From assembly GCF_003589595.1 (NCBI RefSeq), contig NW_020653750.1:4626908-4690907 (forward strand): a stretch of DNA of 64,000 nt, read 5' to 3'. This DNA comes from Hyposmocoma kahamanoa. Its lineage: Eukaryota > Arthropoda > Insecta > Lepidoptera > Cosmopterigidae. The position numbers and the translations under genes are program-made. Below are positions 43,166-56,692 of the stretch, one piece after another; the stretch's first letter is position 1; every line of letters begins with the position of its first letter. The notes beneath the pieces are model-generated. The model worked only from the letters and a program-made list of their open reading frames with translations. It was not told the DNA's origin and did no database searches.

Positions 43166-43171
43166 ATAGAG

Positions 43172-43236
43172 AAAAGGTAAAGTGGCAGCACTTTCCAGGA
43201 CGAACTCTTTCACAAGGAGCTCTACTGCTACTAAAA
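43172..43236 (-). repeat. Repeat B 5' end only
   Basis: It contains GGTAAAGTGGCAGCACTTTC and GACGAACTCTTTCACAAGG, then AGCTCTACTGCTACTAAAAT. Only the 5' 65 bases are present. Confidence 0.8.
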
Positions 43237-46200
43237 TTACGTACAAACGGCATCACATCAAGCTACTGATTGACGGATCTTGTTCTGTTGCACTGGAGGC
43301 GATATTCGAACAAAATTATATAGGTTAATGTGCTGTTAACTGTATTTTAGTATCATTTTAAGTTATGCACGCACAAATCTTGAACTCCCCGCTGAACGCA
43401 ACGCCATTCCGAATTTACGGCTATAGAGTTCTTAGATTGTTACATACAGAAAATAAAAGTTTCGGGTCCTTTACGAGTCCTATGGTCAGCCATGACATAA
43501 AAAAAATGTTTCATTTCCAACCTCTTAAAATATGCCTTAAACCTATTTTACTAAAATAACTTTGCAGCGAAGAGAGTCACGAGCAGAGATTAGTTTGTTA
43601 TAATAAGAGTAAATGATGTTTTCTTAGAAGTAAGTCAAGAATGCGATAGTAAACTGCGTAAAAATGCAGACGGATCTATATACTGACGTTGACCGAGGCT
43701 TAAGTGACAACCGATAGAGTAATGCCACACAGTGTAACCCGCGATATGTAATCTCCTCTTCTACAGAGTTTAGAAAATATTAAACCTTTACAAGAGACAG
43801 TAATTGATGTCATCATGATGTAAAATTAATCACATAAACCTTACAAAAATTTCATGAATCTAGCTGCCTAGTTCGGCACGTTAAAGAATTGACATATTAT
43901 TAAATCAAATCGCTTAATGGAAAATATGTTAAAAGTTCACAGTTTATCTGATATTTCTGCACATTAGTATGTTAAATAGCAATAATATTGATGATGGGCG
44001 ATTCAACTTTCGCTCATAACATGCGCGCGAGTGGCTCGCGCCTTCGTGGTGCGGTGCGCGGTCATACAACGGGATCCGCTCGCGCGCACGCTGAATATGA
44101 AGCGCAAATATGAAATGCTCATGTCGTACTTGCATTGCAGCAGCGTCATTAATCGTGATATACCGTATTACGTATAATTATTAATTTATGATCCATGAGC
44201 ACTTTCGGAAGTGTTCCGTCTCAATGAAAATGAGATCAAGTTTATACAATTTCCATAAAATTGGCGGGACGTTATTTATTTCCTCATACCTATCTGGTTT
44301 CGCGCTTAATAATTAATTATCCACTAACGTATGTAATTATTAATAAGTAGTGGGTATAACTGGAAAGAATCCCACTTACCTGCGTAATTATTCATATACA
44401 GATAACATAGAAACACGCGTAAATAAAACTGTGGTATTTTTAAAGCGCGAGGCATAGTAACAACAGAGGCATGCAAACAAAGCGGAAACAAAGAAGTTTA
44501 ATCAAAATTAACTATGTTCTGTCATAAATTACAACTCATGAGATCATTACTGCAACTAAAAACACAATCCATCATCGCAGTTAACGTCTATAGATACTTA
44601 ATTAAAATATAAGGATCTAAAGCGTGGGTTCATGGAAATTTACTTTGTATAAAAAGTAAAACCACAGGACCCAAGGTCACAATACAGTTCCCGTGCTTAT
44701 TATTGTCTATGATCTGCCCGTGGAAAGTGCGATTACGTATTCTTAAAAACACTATAAGTAAGATACTATAAGTAAAGTCGATGCGTTACAACCTTAAAGG
44801 TTCTTTTTGCATACAGTGTGGTTTTTGCACACAATTTACTTATTCTTCTCAACCAATGGCATTGAAAGCCTAGATCATAAACAACAGTTTTTCACAAAAT
44901 AAAAAACTCTACAATATTCCTTCACAAAAAAAATCAGCTTATAAAATTGACATATTATGATGGTGATGTCATTTAGAGCAAGTCAATATAATTATCACTG
45001 GTAATTATCCTAGTTATCCACCCACTGCTATGTGATCTCCTTATCACTTTTGTAATTACCTCACCAAAACGAGTAATTTCTTCTAAAAATTTGCTACGAA
45101 ATAGTTTGTCCTAAAAAGTATACATACCTTCACGGTACGCTGCCAGTTACAAAATGCTGATATAGGCGGAGATTCGGCCTTACTTGCGAAATTCTAATGA
45201 TGCCAGGGCTTGACTAGAATACTAAAAAGGTAAATGAAATGCAAAGGTTTCACGGAATATTTCATGTATTTTGCATAACGGGTGTATTCAGCATCCAGAC
45301 TATGCGTCACTACTTTATATACTCGTAAAATAGCATGTGGGAAAGTATACATTTTAAACATTAAAAATAATTGCAATGAGTCTCTATAAAAATAAATAAA
45401 TCGCTACAATAATAATAATTATGAGAAACTAAAATTAATAGACTCACTCAAAAGTTGTTATTGTATTTTACCGAAATGAGAACGTACGAAGACCCATCGT
45501 AATTAGTAATCAGCTATTCAAAGTTCAATTAAAAGAAGACTGGTAACGGAAACAAGATTTCTCTATCTATTAAATGATAGAAATCTACAGTTCATAAACT
45601 TTGCAATTAAGAAAGACATCTACAAGACTATTTATTATTTATTTTTTTATTAATTAATTATAGAGTCACACAGTCCAAATAAGCGCTACTTTTAAAAATC
45701 TTCGTTTATGATTTTATTTTAAAACTTACGTTTTTAACAATTTTAAATTTGATCTTATGTAAAATTATTTTTAATAAAAAAAAAATATGTAGGTTAAAAC
45801 ATGTACAGAAGAACTCTGGATTAATTTAACAGATATTTTATTTATTACTTTATGTGTTTTCTGTAAGAAAAATTCAAGGAATTTAATATAGAAAAGTTCT
45901 GAATGTGAATTCTACATCGGCAAGAATAGGTGTAACAATTTTGTCCATGAAACAATGTCATTAACGATTAGATTTCCATCTATTTTTAAACCACATGACT
46001 GAAAAATATTTACCTTGTAGTATAATCTATCTCTTACACCGCTCCCCGCACTACCGCGGCTTAACCACAGGGTGGATTGCAGCTGTCTAATCACTGGGCA
46101 TTAAAACCATTAATCCATTGTTTGCGCGTACGCAGCCGAGGTACAAACACGCAAGTAAATGTGTGACATCACCTTATTCTGTAGGGAACTCTTTCCAGTG

Positions 46201-46277
46201 CGCTCAATTTTAATTTAGAAGAAAAACATTATGCAATCATAATAAAAAAAAAATGTTGTTGTATACTTTAACGCTTT
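43237..46277. other. Unassigned AT-rich DNA with one CpG-rich patch
   Basis: No gene or element identified. A GC- and CpG-rich patch at about 44015-44095 (repeats of CGCGCG and GCTCGCGC) stands out from the AT-rich flanks and might mark a promoter, but nothing else supports it. Confidence 0.4.
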
Positions 46278-48036
46278 GGGGACTTTAACGCTAAAGTGGG
46301 ACTCCAAAGTCTCAGCGAATCTCAAATGGGCCCACATAGTTATGGAAGTAGAAATCAAAGGGGGCAGATGCTGATCAACTTCCTCAAGATGGAGGGGCTC
46401 TTCTTGATGAACTCGTCGTTTAAGAAGAAACCCCAAAGACAGTGGACATGGCAAGGCCCCGACGCTGTGACCAAAAATGAGGTTGACTTCATCTTGGCGA
46501 ATAAACGGCACATATTCAGAGACGTCTCTGTGATTAGCAGGTTTAATACCGGATCTACTTCAGACCTTACTTCAGGACTTCTGAAGTCCGGAGGAGTACT
46601 AGTTATCAAGAAATTACAGAACCTGTTTAACTCCGTCATTCAATGTGGGAGAACTTCTAAAACGTGGAATAGGAGTATTATAGTTCTCTTTTTCAAAAAA
46701 AGGAGACAAATCTTCACTTAAAAACTACAGACCCATCTCACTCCTGAGCCACGTATATAAACTGTTTTTTAGAGTCATTACGAATCGTCTCGCCAGAAGA
46801 CTAAACGAGTTTCAGCCACCGGAGCAGGCCGGGTTTCGACGGGGATACAGCACCATAGACCACATACACACAGTGAGGCAGATTATACAGAAGTCAGAAG
46901 AGTATAATCGGCCCCTGCGTCTAGCTTTTGTGGACTATGAGAAGGCTTTTGATTCCGTCGAAACCTGGGCTGTCTTGGAATCCTTGCAGCGATGTCAAGT
47001 GGACTATCGTTACATCGAAGTACTGAGATGTCTGTATAACGCCGCCACTGTGAGTGTCCAAGTACAGGACCAGCAGTTTAAACCCGTCCAATTACGCTAA
47101 GGATTGAGACAGGGACATGCCATATTCCCGAAACTGTTCACAGCCGCATTGGATATATGGCATGTCCATGTTTAAGACGCTGGACTGGAAAAATATGAGC
47201 AATAACATAAACGGCGAGTACATCTCACACTTACGATTTACAGATGACATAGTCCTAATGGCGGAGTCGCTGGAGGAGTTACAACAGATGCTGGACGGCC
47301 TAGTGTCCGCCTCGCGACGTATTGGTCTCGGCATGAACTTGGACCAAACACAAGACCCAAGTCATGCAATGATCACATTGATCCGAGACCCATAGTCGTA
47401 AATGGCCACCTTCTTGAAGTTGTTTCCAAATACACTTACCACGGGCAGATTCTGCAGTTTGATAGAAACAATTTCGAGAAGGAAGCCAGGAGGAAGAAGA
47501 AACAGCTTGGATAGGCAGCGTTTGGGAAGCTACGTCGAGTCTTCTCGTCACCTATACGACAAAATCTGACAACAAAGATTTTCAACCAGTGCGTCCTGCC
47601 TGTTATGATTGACGGAGCCGAGACGTGGACACTCACGATATGGCTAGGCCATCAATTTAAAGTCTCTCACCGGGGTATGGAACGGGCTATGCTCGGAATT
47701 TCTATGAAGGATAAAATTCGTAATGAGGTTATCCGACAGGGAACCAAGGTCACCGACATAGCTCGTACAATAAGCAAGCTGAAGTGGCAGTGGGCTGGTT
47801 ATATCTGTCGAAAAACCGATAACCGATAGGGAAAACGAGTTCTAGAGTGCAGACCGAACTCGGCAAACGTAGTGTAGGACACCCTCCGGCCAGGTGGAGT
47901 GACAAACTGCGAAAGGTTGTTGGCGGGAAATGGATGCGACAAGCTGAGGACCGGGCGAAATGGCGCACATTGAGGGATGCCTATGTCCAGCAGTGGACTG
48001 CGATGGGCTGATGATGATGACGATGAATAAAAAAAA
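46278..48036 (+). mobile_element. RTE-type LINE, 5'-truncated and rearranged
   Basis: It starts inside the apurinic endonuclease domain (GDFNAKVGLQSLSESQMG, NEVDFILANKRHIFRDVSVI). It then jumps to the reverse transcriptase ([43 protein letters not shown]) and the active-site block RFTDDIVLMAESLEEL, followed by the RTE C-terminal region (WQWAGYICRKTDNR). Frames change at about 46710, 47100, 47390 and 47830. The usual FADD is FTDD. It ends in GATGATGATGACGATGAA and then A's, typical of RTE tails. Confidence 0.9.
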
Positions 48037-50609
48037 TGATAAAAGCAAAACACATTCTTTTGTTTTATATTCAGCTATAATATTCAGTATATAGCAATAG
48101 CTGTTTATATTAAGGGTAAAACATAAACAGCTATAGCATCAAACATACTATATACATATAAAAAACATAATTTTGCACTGATAAACGAATTCACATGAAG
48201 TTTATACAAACTTAAGCTACAGTCAAAAACGCATCAAGCTTGACATTTATGATTTTAATATATTCTTATCGTAAGCGTCGTAAGTCGTAAGTAGAGTTGA
48301 ATTTAAATCTGAAGTGTCAAGTTTCATGTGCTCATTCATGACCCTGTACTTCACCCAATTTTTATCAACATCTTCAGTTATGCATTACGTGGCAAAAAAG
48401 TATCGTTTTTATCGCAGTACTTGTATGCCATGGGACAAAAGCATACATTAATAACAAATAAAATTACAAATTTACTGCACTAATATGACTCTGACTTATT
48501 ATTGTAAGTACGTTATTTACTAGGTACAATCAAAACATGTTGAGCTGGCAATCAGGATATTACTTAAGATTCAAATTCGACTTTAGTAATCTACGATGAA
48601 CGGAGCTGCGTGTTGACTAGTCCTAGAACAATAATCTTTGCAATTTGACCCTTTACACACCGATTGCAGAAAAGCTGTATACTTAAACCGAAAAAATGGT
48701 ATCCACATTTAAAAATAAGGTATGCAAGTATTGTCAAAAACCACAAGTGGCGAAGCCATTCGATTTCAATTGATATATTCGCTTCTTTACATAGGTAAGA
48801 CGGATGTTGATCAATCGTGACTAATCGTAGTGAAAAACAAATGCCATTCCGCTCTAACAGTTTTTAAGCAAACCAATGTAATCATTATCAGCCGCTCAAT
48901 TTTTTTTTTCAATTTAATTTATTTGTTCTTATACATCCCTGGGCCTTGGAAATCACCGTTGCGTTCCTACCGCGTATTAGACCGATACATATCGAAAAGT
49001 GATATATCGAAAAGTGACATATTACTACAATATGTCACTTTTCGATTATCATTTTGCCACCATACGAAATATGGACAAATGTTATAAATTGCCTTGAATG
49101 TAAACAGTTTTGAATTAATAACTTCTAAAGAAAGGTTCTTATCTTAAAAACAAGATTTTACTGCAGTTTATGCGTTTTAGTTGAACAAATGGTTAATCAA
49201 AATAAACCTTTACATACGACTTAATCATATTAAGTGGTTCCTAATAACAAATCATCGCCTTCCCTATAAAGTAATTTTGGAAGCACCCTGTCCATTGCAG
49301 ATGTGTCATCATCATCATCAGTAAGGTCACTTGCATTGAAAACAATAGAAGATAATTATTGCTAATTCATCTAAAAAACAAAGGACGTATGCATAATTGC
49401 ATATACAATTAAACGTTAAATAAACCATATGGTTAACTTTTATGACTTGCGATGTAAGTGGGCCTTGGTGCCACAATTAGAGATAATAGATAATAACAAA
49501 CGGAACTTCTAAATAAAATACGAGTCATGTACATTTGATACGTACAGGTAAAGTAAGTATCGTGTAATAAATGGCTGAATTCCATTTATAATCTAATCCA
49601 TAAAAGACTTGTTTGTTTGTTACGCATACTAGGTGTTCATAAATTAAAAGGACCTATTTGAAACAAGCGACAGACCTGTCATTATAAAAGTTAATCTTTT
49701 ATCTAACAAGACGTATGGCGTACTAATAATGAGTCAGAATATCTCAAGGGATAATGGCTAGCACTACATTCCGAAGTTTTGCGAAGAATGTGGCATTGTT
49801 TCGAAACAAGTACCGAGAATACCGTGTACTTAGGGACTTTACTAGCCTTTGCGAACTTGTGGTCGTATCGCGGCTGCGATTGCGATTTCAGTCTGCAAGA
49901 CAATGTAACTTGAATTGAATGTCATGTTATAGGTAAAATAATAGTAATACAACTGTGAAATAGTCTGCTGTTATAACAGCTCACATTTTTTTTGTTGGTA
50001 CACATTTAAAGCAAAATAATATTTATAATTATATATAATTTGCATTAACTGTGTACCAAGTGTGGGTGTGAATCTACATATTATATTATGGTGAAGATTA
50101 AAGAATGATAAATGCAACTGTCAAAGAAATTGATTTCCATGTTTCTCTTGATTTTGTACACAAGAATCAGAATAAACAATACCAAAAACAACTTACCACA
50201 GGTACGTAAAGGCTCTAAAACAAACGTGATTCATTTATCATCGTAAGCTAATTTATCAGCGTAATATAATTTATCAGCGTAAGGCAAACACTTTTGTAAT
50301 TCAAAATATGAGTGGTATCTCTATTGCTACTCTCTTTTCGAGTCGTAATTGTTATTTAGGTAAATGTATACAAAGCATGTTTCCGGGCGAGAGTATTATC
50401 ATGACAACGTTACGAAAGATAAGAGAATGTAAACTAGCTCTAAGAGATATGGATCTCTCAGAAAAAACGTTCTTATACTATATAATTATTAATTATAAGC
50501 AAATATTCATCAAAAATTACGCAACATTTTTTTAATGAGCTCTACCATCCTCTGTGGATTCGTATTTTTGTTTTTGTCATCTTGCAATAGTATCGCATTA
50601 CTTAAAAAT
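48037..50609. other. AT-rich non-coding DNA
   Basis: No gene supported. One inverted repeat (49006-49046) is listed separately. A GTAAG..ATTTATCAGCG motif is repeated at about 50240-50283. Confidence 0.5.
49006..49046. repeat. Short inverted repeat with an extra direct half-copy
   Basis: ATCGAAAAGTGACATAT is mirrored as ATATGTCACTTTTCGAT around a 7-base loop. A third, direct copy of the arm (ATCGAAAAGTGATAT) precedes it at 48991. Confidence 0.85.
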
Positions 50610-51009
50610 NNNNNNNNNNNNNNNNNNNNNNNNNNNNNNNNNNNNNNNNNNNNNNNNNNNNNNNNNNNNNNNNNNNNNNNNNNNNNNNNNNNNNNNNNNN
50701 NNNNNNNNNNNNNNNNNNNNNNNNNNNNNNNNNNNNNNNNNNNNNNNNNNNNNNNNNNNNNNNNNNNNNNNNNNNNNNNNNNNNNNNNNNNNNNNNNNNN
50801 NNNNNNNNNNNNNNNNNNNNNNNNNNNNNNNNNNNNNNNNNNNNNNNNNNNNNNNNNNNNNNNNNNNNNNNNNNNNNNNNNNNNNNNNNNNNNNNNNNNN
50901 NNNNNNNNNNNNNNNNNNNNNNNNNNNNNNNNNNNNNNNNNNNNNNNNNNNNNNNNNNNNNNNNNNNNNNNNNNNNNNNNNNNNNNNNNNNNNNNNNNNN
51001 NNNNNNNNN
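50610..51009. other. Assembly gap (400 N)
   Basis: A run of N. The round length suggests an estimated or placeholder gap. Flanking sequence is AT-rich and uninformative. Confidence 0.99.
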
Positions 51010-51922
51010 AAAACATTCACATGTAAGACATTTGCGTAGAGAGACGACCTTTTGTCAGTCGATCGCTAATTGACGTTCTACAGAAACTGGCACTGGCAGG
51101 TCGTTTTGTAAATGGAAAAAAATAAGACGCATGTTTTGGAATTTTCAATTAAATACTAGAGAAGTTTTAATCTAAAAATGATATTGAATACAAATTTTTG
51201 TAAGGATGAATTTTATCTTTGAGTGCAGAAACCTGAAAGATTATTTAATATTTCACGATAATTCACCTGAATTTTAGCTAATAAAAATTGCCGCCGAAAT
51301 TAGGTAGAGAAAATTAACCTGAAAATTACCCATTGACGAAAAGCTTCGACATTGACAGAATCTAAATTTACCCAAAGCATATATCACTTGAAGTAAAAAA
51401 AAACTGTTTCAAACACACTGTCTGTAAGCCACAACACAGTTGACTTAAACACAAAAGATAAGAGCAAACATCCTCTCGTTTTTTACTCGAACCCACTTTC
51501 TATACGACCTTCCCAGATCGTTGATACGGGAAACACATGTACTACGGAGTAGACAAATGATAGATAATGTATAAAGGTATGAGTTTGGCAGTGTAATAAC
51601 GCTTAAGAAAAATCAGAATGATAGATTCTATCCCTCCATTCTGGAATATAGCAATATTTTTTGAATGTCGCAAATTTGTAATTTTGTTTAATATTTCATG
51701 CTTGTTCATTGTTGCAGTGCTTACAATGTGTCATTTATGATATAATTGAAACTGTCATGACAATCACAGATTTAAGCTAATAAAAAAGCTTTATGGGAGG
51801 AAGGAAGGTAAACAAAATGTCGAAGTACCTAATTGTAGAAATAAATATTTTTTAAAGTGTACCTTGTACCATTTATCTAAAACGCCAATGAATTATTTTT
51901 TAACATTCTTAAAGGGTTGTCT

Positions 51923-52034
51923 GTAGGGCTAGCATGACAGGGCACGACTTGCGCGAGATACCGCCATTATTGCATAGAGATCACGTGCTTTATGTCGCTC
52001 TCGCGCAAGTAGCGTCCCGTCGTGGTAGCCCTAC
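51923..52034. mobile_element. Short palindromic MITE
   Basis: GTAGGGCTAGCATGACAGGG and CGACTTGCGCGAG are mirrored by CTCGCGCAAGTAGCG and CGTCGTGGTAGCCCTAC. The arms are about 40 bases with a few mismatches around a roughly 35-base centre. It is GC-rich in an AT-rich setting, with no ORF. Confidence 0.8.
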
Positions 52035-53790
52035 AGTAGTGTGCAAGGCTGAGATACTCCCATGATAGTCCTAATTTTCATTCCTACGTGTGGTAAATAT
52101 ATGTATATAGAGTGAAGAATACGTGAAGTGAAAAAAACTTAAACATATTGTTCAAAATTGCTCACAAGAAAAATCCTTAACAAAGCCAAATAAGTACACT
52201 ATTCAATATCTCTCAAATAATTTCCCTTATTTTGCGAAGCTATTGTTTTCCCTTGTTTTGCGTAGTTACCTACAAAGTTATTAGCTCCTTTACTGCAATG
52301 TGTTAGTTATAATCAATAGTTGTTGGTTGCATAACTTTACGCAACCAGATCTAGTATCATATTATCACAGTGTCATGCAAATTCATTGACAATATTTGTT
52401 GGTAACAACAGAAAACGCAAGCTGTGGAATAAGACTTTAGATTTGATTATAAACGATGAGCAACCATCAATCAAAACACATTTCTACGGTTATAAATGCT
52501 CATGAGGCAACAGTTTGTATTATTAAGAGGACAGTTCCTCGCGCGCTTCTCGCAAATGAAGTTTGATTCTATTTTAGATACTAATAAAAGTCAATAACAT
52601 TTTGTTAGACACGATTTAGATATTAAAGTCGAGTGTCGTGGTCTATAAACTTACATTGAAACGTTTAAATGTATAATTTCAAAATTATGCTAGCCCAATA
52701 ACTATTAAATTGTGATACCAAAGGACGCAATTTCACGCATTTTTTTCATAAAACACATTCTATAGATTTGGAAAAACTGAGAGCCAATTATCTACACATC
52801 AACTTAATATTTTCAATGAACGTCAAACTATGACCTGTGGTAATTAGTGTAACATATTCGATATTGTTTCGTGACATAGTGACGCTTACCTGATTCATAT
52901 ACACGAGTATATCATTATAACCTTTATATCTTTTATCTCTTTTCATGAAGTATAATAATTTACATGTATTTGCTTAGTCGTACATGCTATATTTCTTATT
53001 TAGGCGGGCATAGTTCATGCCACACTCCTATAGCGAAACTTTGAAAAAAAATCTAAAAGAACAAGTTCCACGAACAAACGCATATTCTGAGCGAGATGCA
53101 AATAAAGACCGGTTGTGAGATTTCACCGATACTTGCCAGTCGGTGTCAGGTGTGAATTCCACATCGAGAAAGTCACTGAGTAATCACGGTTATAAAAATA
53201 TTTTGAAGGTTTATAATTGCTTTATTCTGATTTTGGAATGGGTCTCAATGAATAGGTACTAGTTTTTCTTATTTCTTTAAAACTTGTTTGGCAAAAACGA
53301 ACGCTTTATAAATACTTATAAAGCGGACCTTTTCACCTTTTCTGACTTAAATGTAAATACATAACATGTCAAATGTAGTTACTAAGCTATACGTGATTCA
53401 CAGTTTCGCACTATTTGCAAGGATGCCAAAGATACATTTCATGATAGTGTGACTCGAATGACATCAGAATAATCCCCGTTTTGCAAGAGATAGTAAGAAA
53501 GTAACATGACTCGACATTCTTTAAGATACAAGACACCAAGAAATCCGAGTTGGTCAATCAAGTATAGTGACAAAATACTTGTTGGAAACTTCGCAAGTCG
53601 ATCAATCATAATTAGTCACAACAGATTTAGACTGTACAAAGGGGCATTTCTGTACAGTCTTTTGTACAATACATCCAGGTGAAGTCGTCTTCTCGAGTCA
53701 GCAGTTTGGTCAGAGCTTCTGAATAAAGTCTATTTTGTTCAAGAGAATGTCGGTCTAATTTTCAATTCCTTTCAATCTAGTCTAGTCAGA
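52035..53790. other. AT-rich non-coding DNA
   Basis: No feature supported; open frames are shorter than expected for genes. The stretch 51010-51922 is the same. Confidence 0.5.
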
Positions 53791-54045
53791 ACCGTGGTAG
53801 CCTAATGGTTTGACGTACCTGTGAGTTTCTGGGAATTTATATGCAAAATTTAATTTGAAATTTATCATGAGCTTTTCGGTGAAGGGAAACATCGTGATGA
53901 AACCTGCAAGGCGAAAAAAGTTCATAACCCTCGGAAAACGTGTGAAGTCCCCAACACGCATTGGGCCAGGGTGGCGGACTATGGCCTAAAACCCTCATCT
54001 GGGAGTAAACCCGTGTCCAGCAGTGGCACATATAAATGGGTTGGT
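53791..54045 (+). mobile_element. SINE family C copy
   Basis: The head ACCGTGGTAGCCTAATGG is missing most of the B-box part. The body has AATTTATCATGAGCTTTTCG, AACATCGTGATGAAACCTGC and GTGTGAAGTCCCCAAC, and the end is GGACTATGGCCTAAAACCC with CCAGCAGTGGCACA. A short ORF over it is a by-product. Confidence 0.85.
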
Positions 54046-54358
54046 GATGTCAGCCGAGTCAGTCTGCCTTTGTGGCCAGTCAGGTTGCTGGTCATCCATG
54101 GATGCTTTTTGTCCCATACTTTGAATGTACCTATCATTCAGGTTGCATTGTTGGTGCTTTATAAGATGTCATTCCTCTAATTAGAAAATGACGATGTTTC
54201 CGTCAACGTGACAAAGAAAAGTGACATTTTGAAACCCACGTACGAGTAAAAGATTACTTTAAAATAAGGTAAACTGTAAAACGTATATAAAGTTTCTTTC
54301 TTGGCGAATACAGTTATTTTTCTTTCACCCTAGGAAAGCTTCAGTTCAAAGCATTTTT

Positions 54359-54486
54359 TATGATTTCAAGTGACGTCATGCGCCTGGTGGTAAGCGACAT
54401 GTCTACTCAAAACAATACCACTCAGAGCTTCAAATCGTGACGATCAGAGGGACACTGCCACTGCACCCGTTAACCTGAGACGTAAT
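54359..54486 (-). repeat. Repeat B 3' part (reverse)
   Basis: It contains TCAAGTGACGTCATGCGCC, TGGTGGTAAGCGACATG, then ACCACTCAGAGCTTCAAATC. It is truncated after the CCTGAGACGTAA block. Confidence 0.8.
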
Positions 54487-56518
54487 GGTTAGATAAATAT
54501 TATAACGGATAAAAATATGTTCTATTTCCAGCGTACAAGTGTTGATTACACTATTCAATAATAACAACAAATTATTACATACACAGCATAGGTCAATGGT
54601 ATATACACATAGAACAATTTTATTTGAATTTGCGAAAAGGTCTAAAACTAACCTACCGATTTACAAATCTTGCGATCGCATGTTGTACACCGATTGACCA
54701 TTGAGTTCTAAACTTGCACAAGCGCACTGTCACGGAACAAATGATATCGGAATATTAGAACAATTGCAATTCGTCGCACTTTTACTTTTTAATTTATGTA
54801 AATATTTTCGCTAACGCCGCGTGTTTGCTGTTTTGATAATGTGAGGAAATAGTTAGTATTAGTTTGTACTTCCTGGCACGCGTTGAACAGTGGCGACCAC
54901 GATTGTTAACATTTCCGTTGTAGACTAGTTGCATGACGGTCTGTGTCACTCGATTGCCTAGTCATCTTATGTTTTGCTTTATATTTTTTCGTACAAAGAT
55001 GTAAACACTAATCACTTCGTCAGTGATTCTCATTCATTTGCTTATAAAACGTATTAGAGCCGTTTATTGTTTAGCAAAAACTGACAGCTTTGTGCATCTT
55101 TTTGAACTGATGACTTTGTTTTAATGTTTACGTATTTTCCGGTAAATTAAAACATTGAATTCTGTTTCAATGACCACGCAGCTCCATAGCGACGCAACTC
55201 AAAAGAAAAAATATGTACTATATCCAAAACTGGTTTGAGAAACATCTAAAGTTATTTAAAGAATTCCAAAGGGTTTATATAGAAACGAGCATGGAGGGTC
55301 AAGGCTGTAACCTCGGCGTCCAGACCGACGATTTCCAGCATTGTCCATTGGACACAGTCTATTCGACATTGGCTAATATTTGATCTGCCCAGTTATAAAA
55401 AGCTTCTGATAGTACCTACGTAATTGTAGGTGCGGTAGGTGTTTAGGGATTTTGTTGTTAGTTTACAATGATGTAATGTTCTTCCATGATATCATTAATG
55501 ATGGCCCTATATACAAGGTAATCGAAGTATTAAAGTTAAAATTAATTTTAAAATGGTACTGATATTATTTATATATTTATAAATAAAACCTAACGATGAT
55601 TTGCATTTTACAGTTGCAAAGTCGCAGATTGAAAACAAAGTTGCTAGGACAGCCTTGTCACCACTATCAAAACTTTATTCCTGTCACTTAGTACTCGCTA
55701 AATGGTCGCAAGGTAGTAAGATTCATAAATACTTCGCGAGACTTGTCTTCAGTCCTTAAGTTGTTGACTTAAGGTTCGTTTTATCGATGTTTAAGGTCAA
55801 GTTGACATCTGAAATGGGCACCTAGTTCCAAGACGTGATTTATCTGCAAAGCATCGATGAACCTTGTACATTATATTTGTCACTACCACGCCGAGCACGT
55901 ACCCATCACACGGAAGAATTCCATGGTATTTAAACAATCAAGTTATGGAAGATAAGTAGATAATTAAAATAATGTCGAATGAATCTTTGAATATGAATAT
56001 TGATTTGTGAAGACAATGGTGCTTACGACCTTATGTCGGTATAATCAGTGCATTAATAGGATAGTGGGATGAAAGGTCAGGATCAAATAAAATATTCAAG
56101 GAATACGGAAGCAAATGACAACCCTCACCGCGAAAACACGTTACCCAAATATGTGAAACATTAAACAGTCCTTAAATAACCATTGAATAATGCTGACCAT
56201 GAAACAAAGTATTAAAATAATTACGCGTTCAAATCAATTAATAAACCTCACGTACAAACCTAGACCTTCGAGAAAACGATTGTACAAAATCAGACCGTCC
56301 CGAATACCACAACCTTTGAGGCAGATTGCTAAGGCGTGCGACTCGTGCTGAATAAATGACGCTTAATTATCGGACTTTCGAATGAAACCTGTACGACCCA
56401 ATAGAATTTGTAAAACAATCGACAGAAAAGTTCAAGGAACTATTCATAAGATCGCATGATCTAAACTTCAGATTAAAATTATAGATAAAATCAACAAGGA
56501 CAAAAGTAATACTCAGTT
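54487..56518. other. AT-rich non-coding DNA
   Basis: No gene, RNA or mobile element recognised. Confidence 0.5.
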
Positions 56519-56692
56519 TCGTATTCCAGAACTCTACTCAATGCTCAAGTCAGGATTTGAGCAGAATTGAGTATGATTTCAAGCACTGGAAATACGACCC
56601 TAATGTAAATACGACTTGAGTATGATTTTCAGTGCTCACTGCAATACTCAAGTCCTGACTTGAGTATTGAGTATAAGAGTTCTGGAATACGA
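56519..56692. mobile_element. MITE family M, longest copy
   Basis: TCGTATTCCAGAACTCTAC and TCAATGCTCAAGTCAGGA are mirrored by TCCTGACTTGAGTATTGAG and AGAGTTCTGGAATACGA. The centre contains further CTTGAGTATGATTT.CA half-copies, so the element folds almost completely on itself. Confidence 0.88.

Noticed and set aside
50510..51039. Open frames across the gap
   Set aside because: They consist almost wholly of N.
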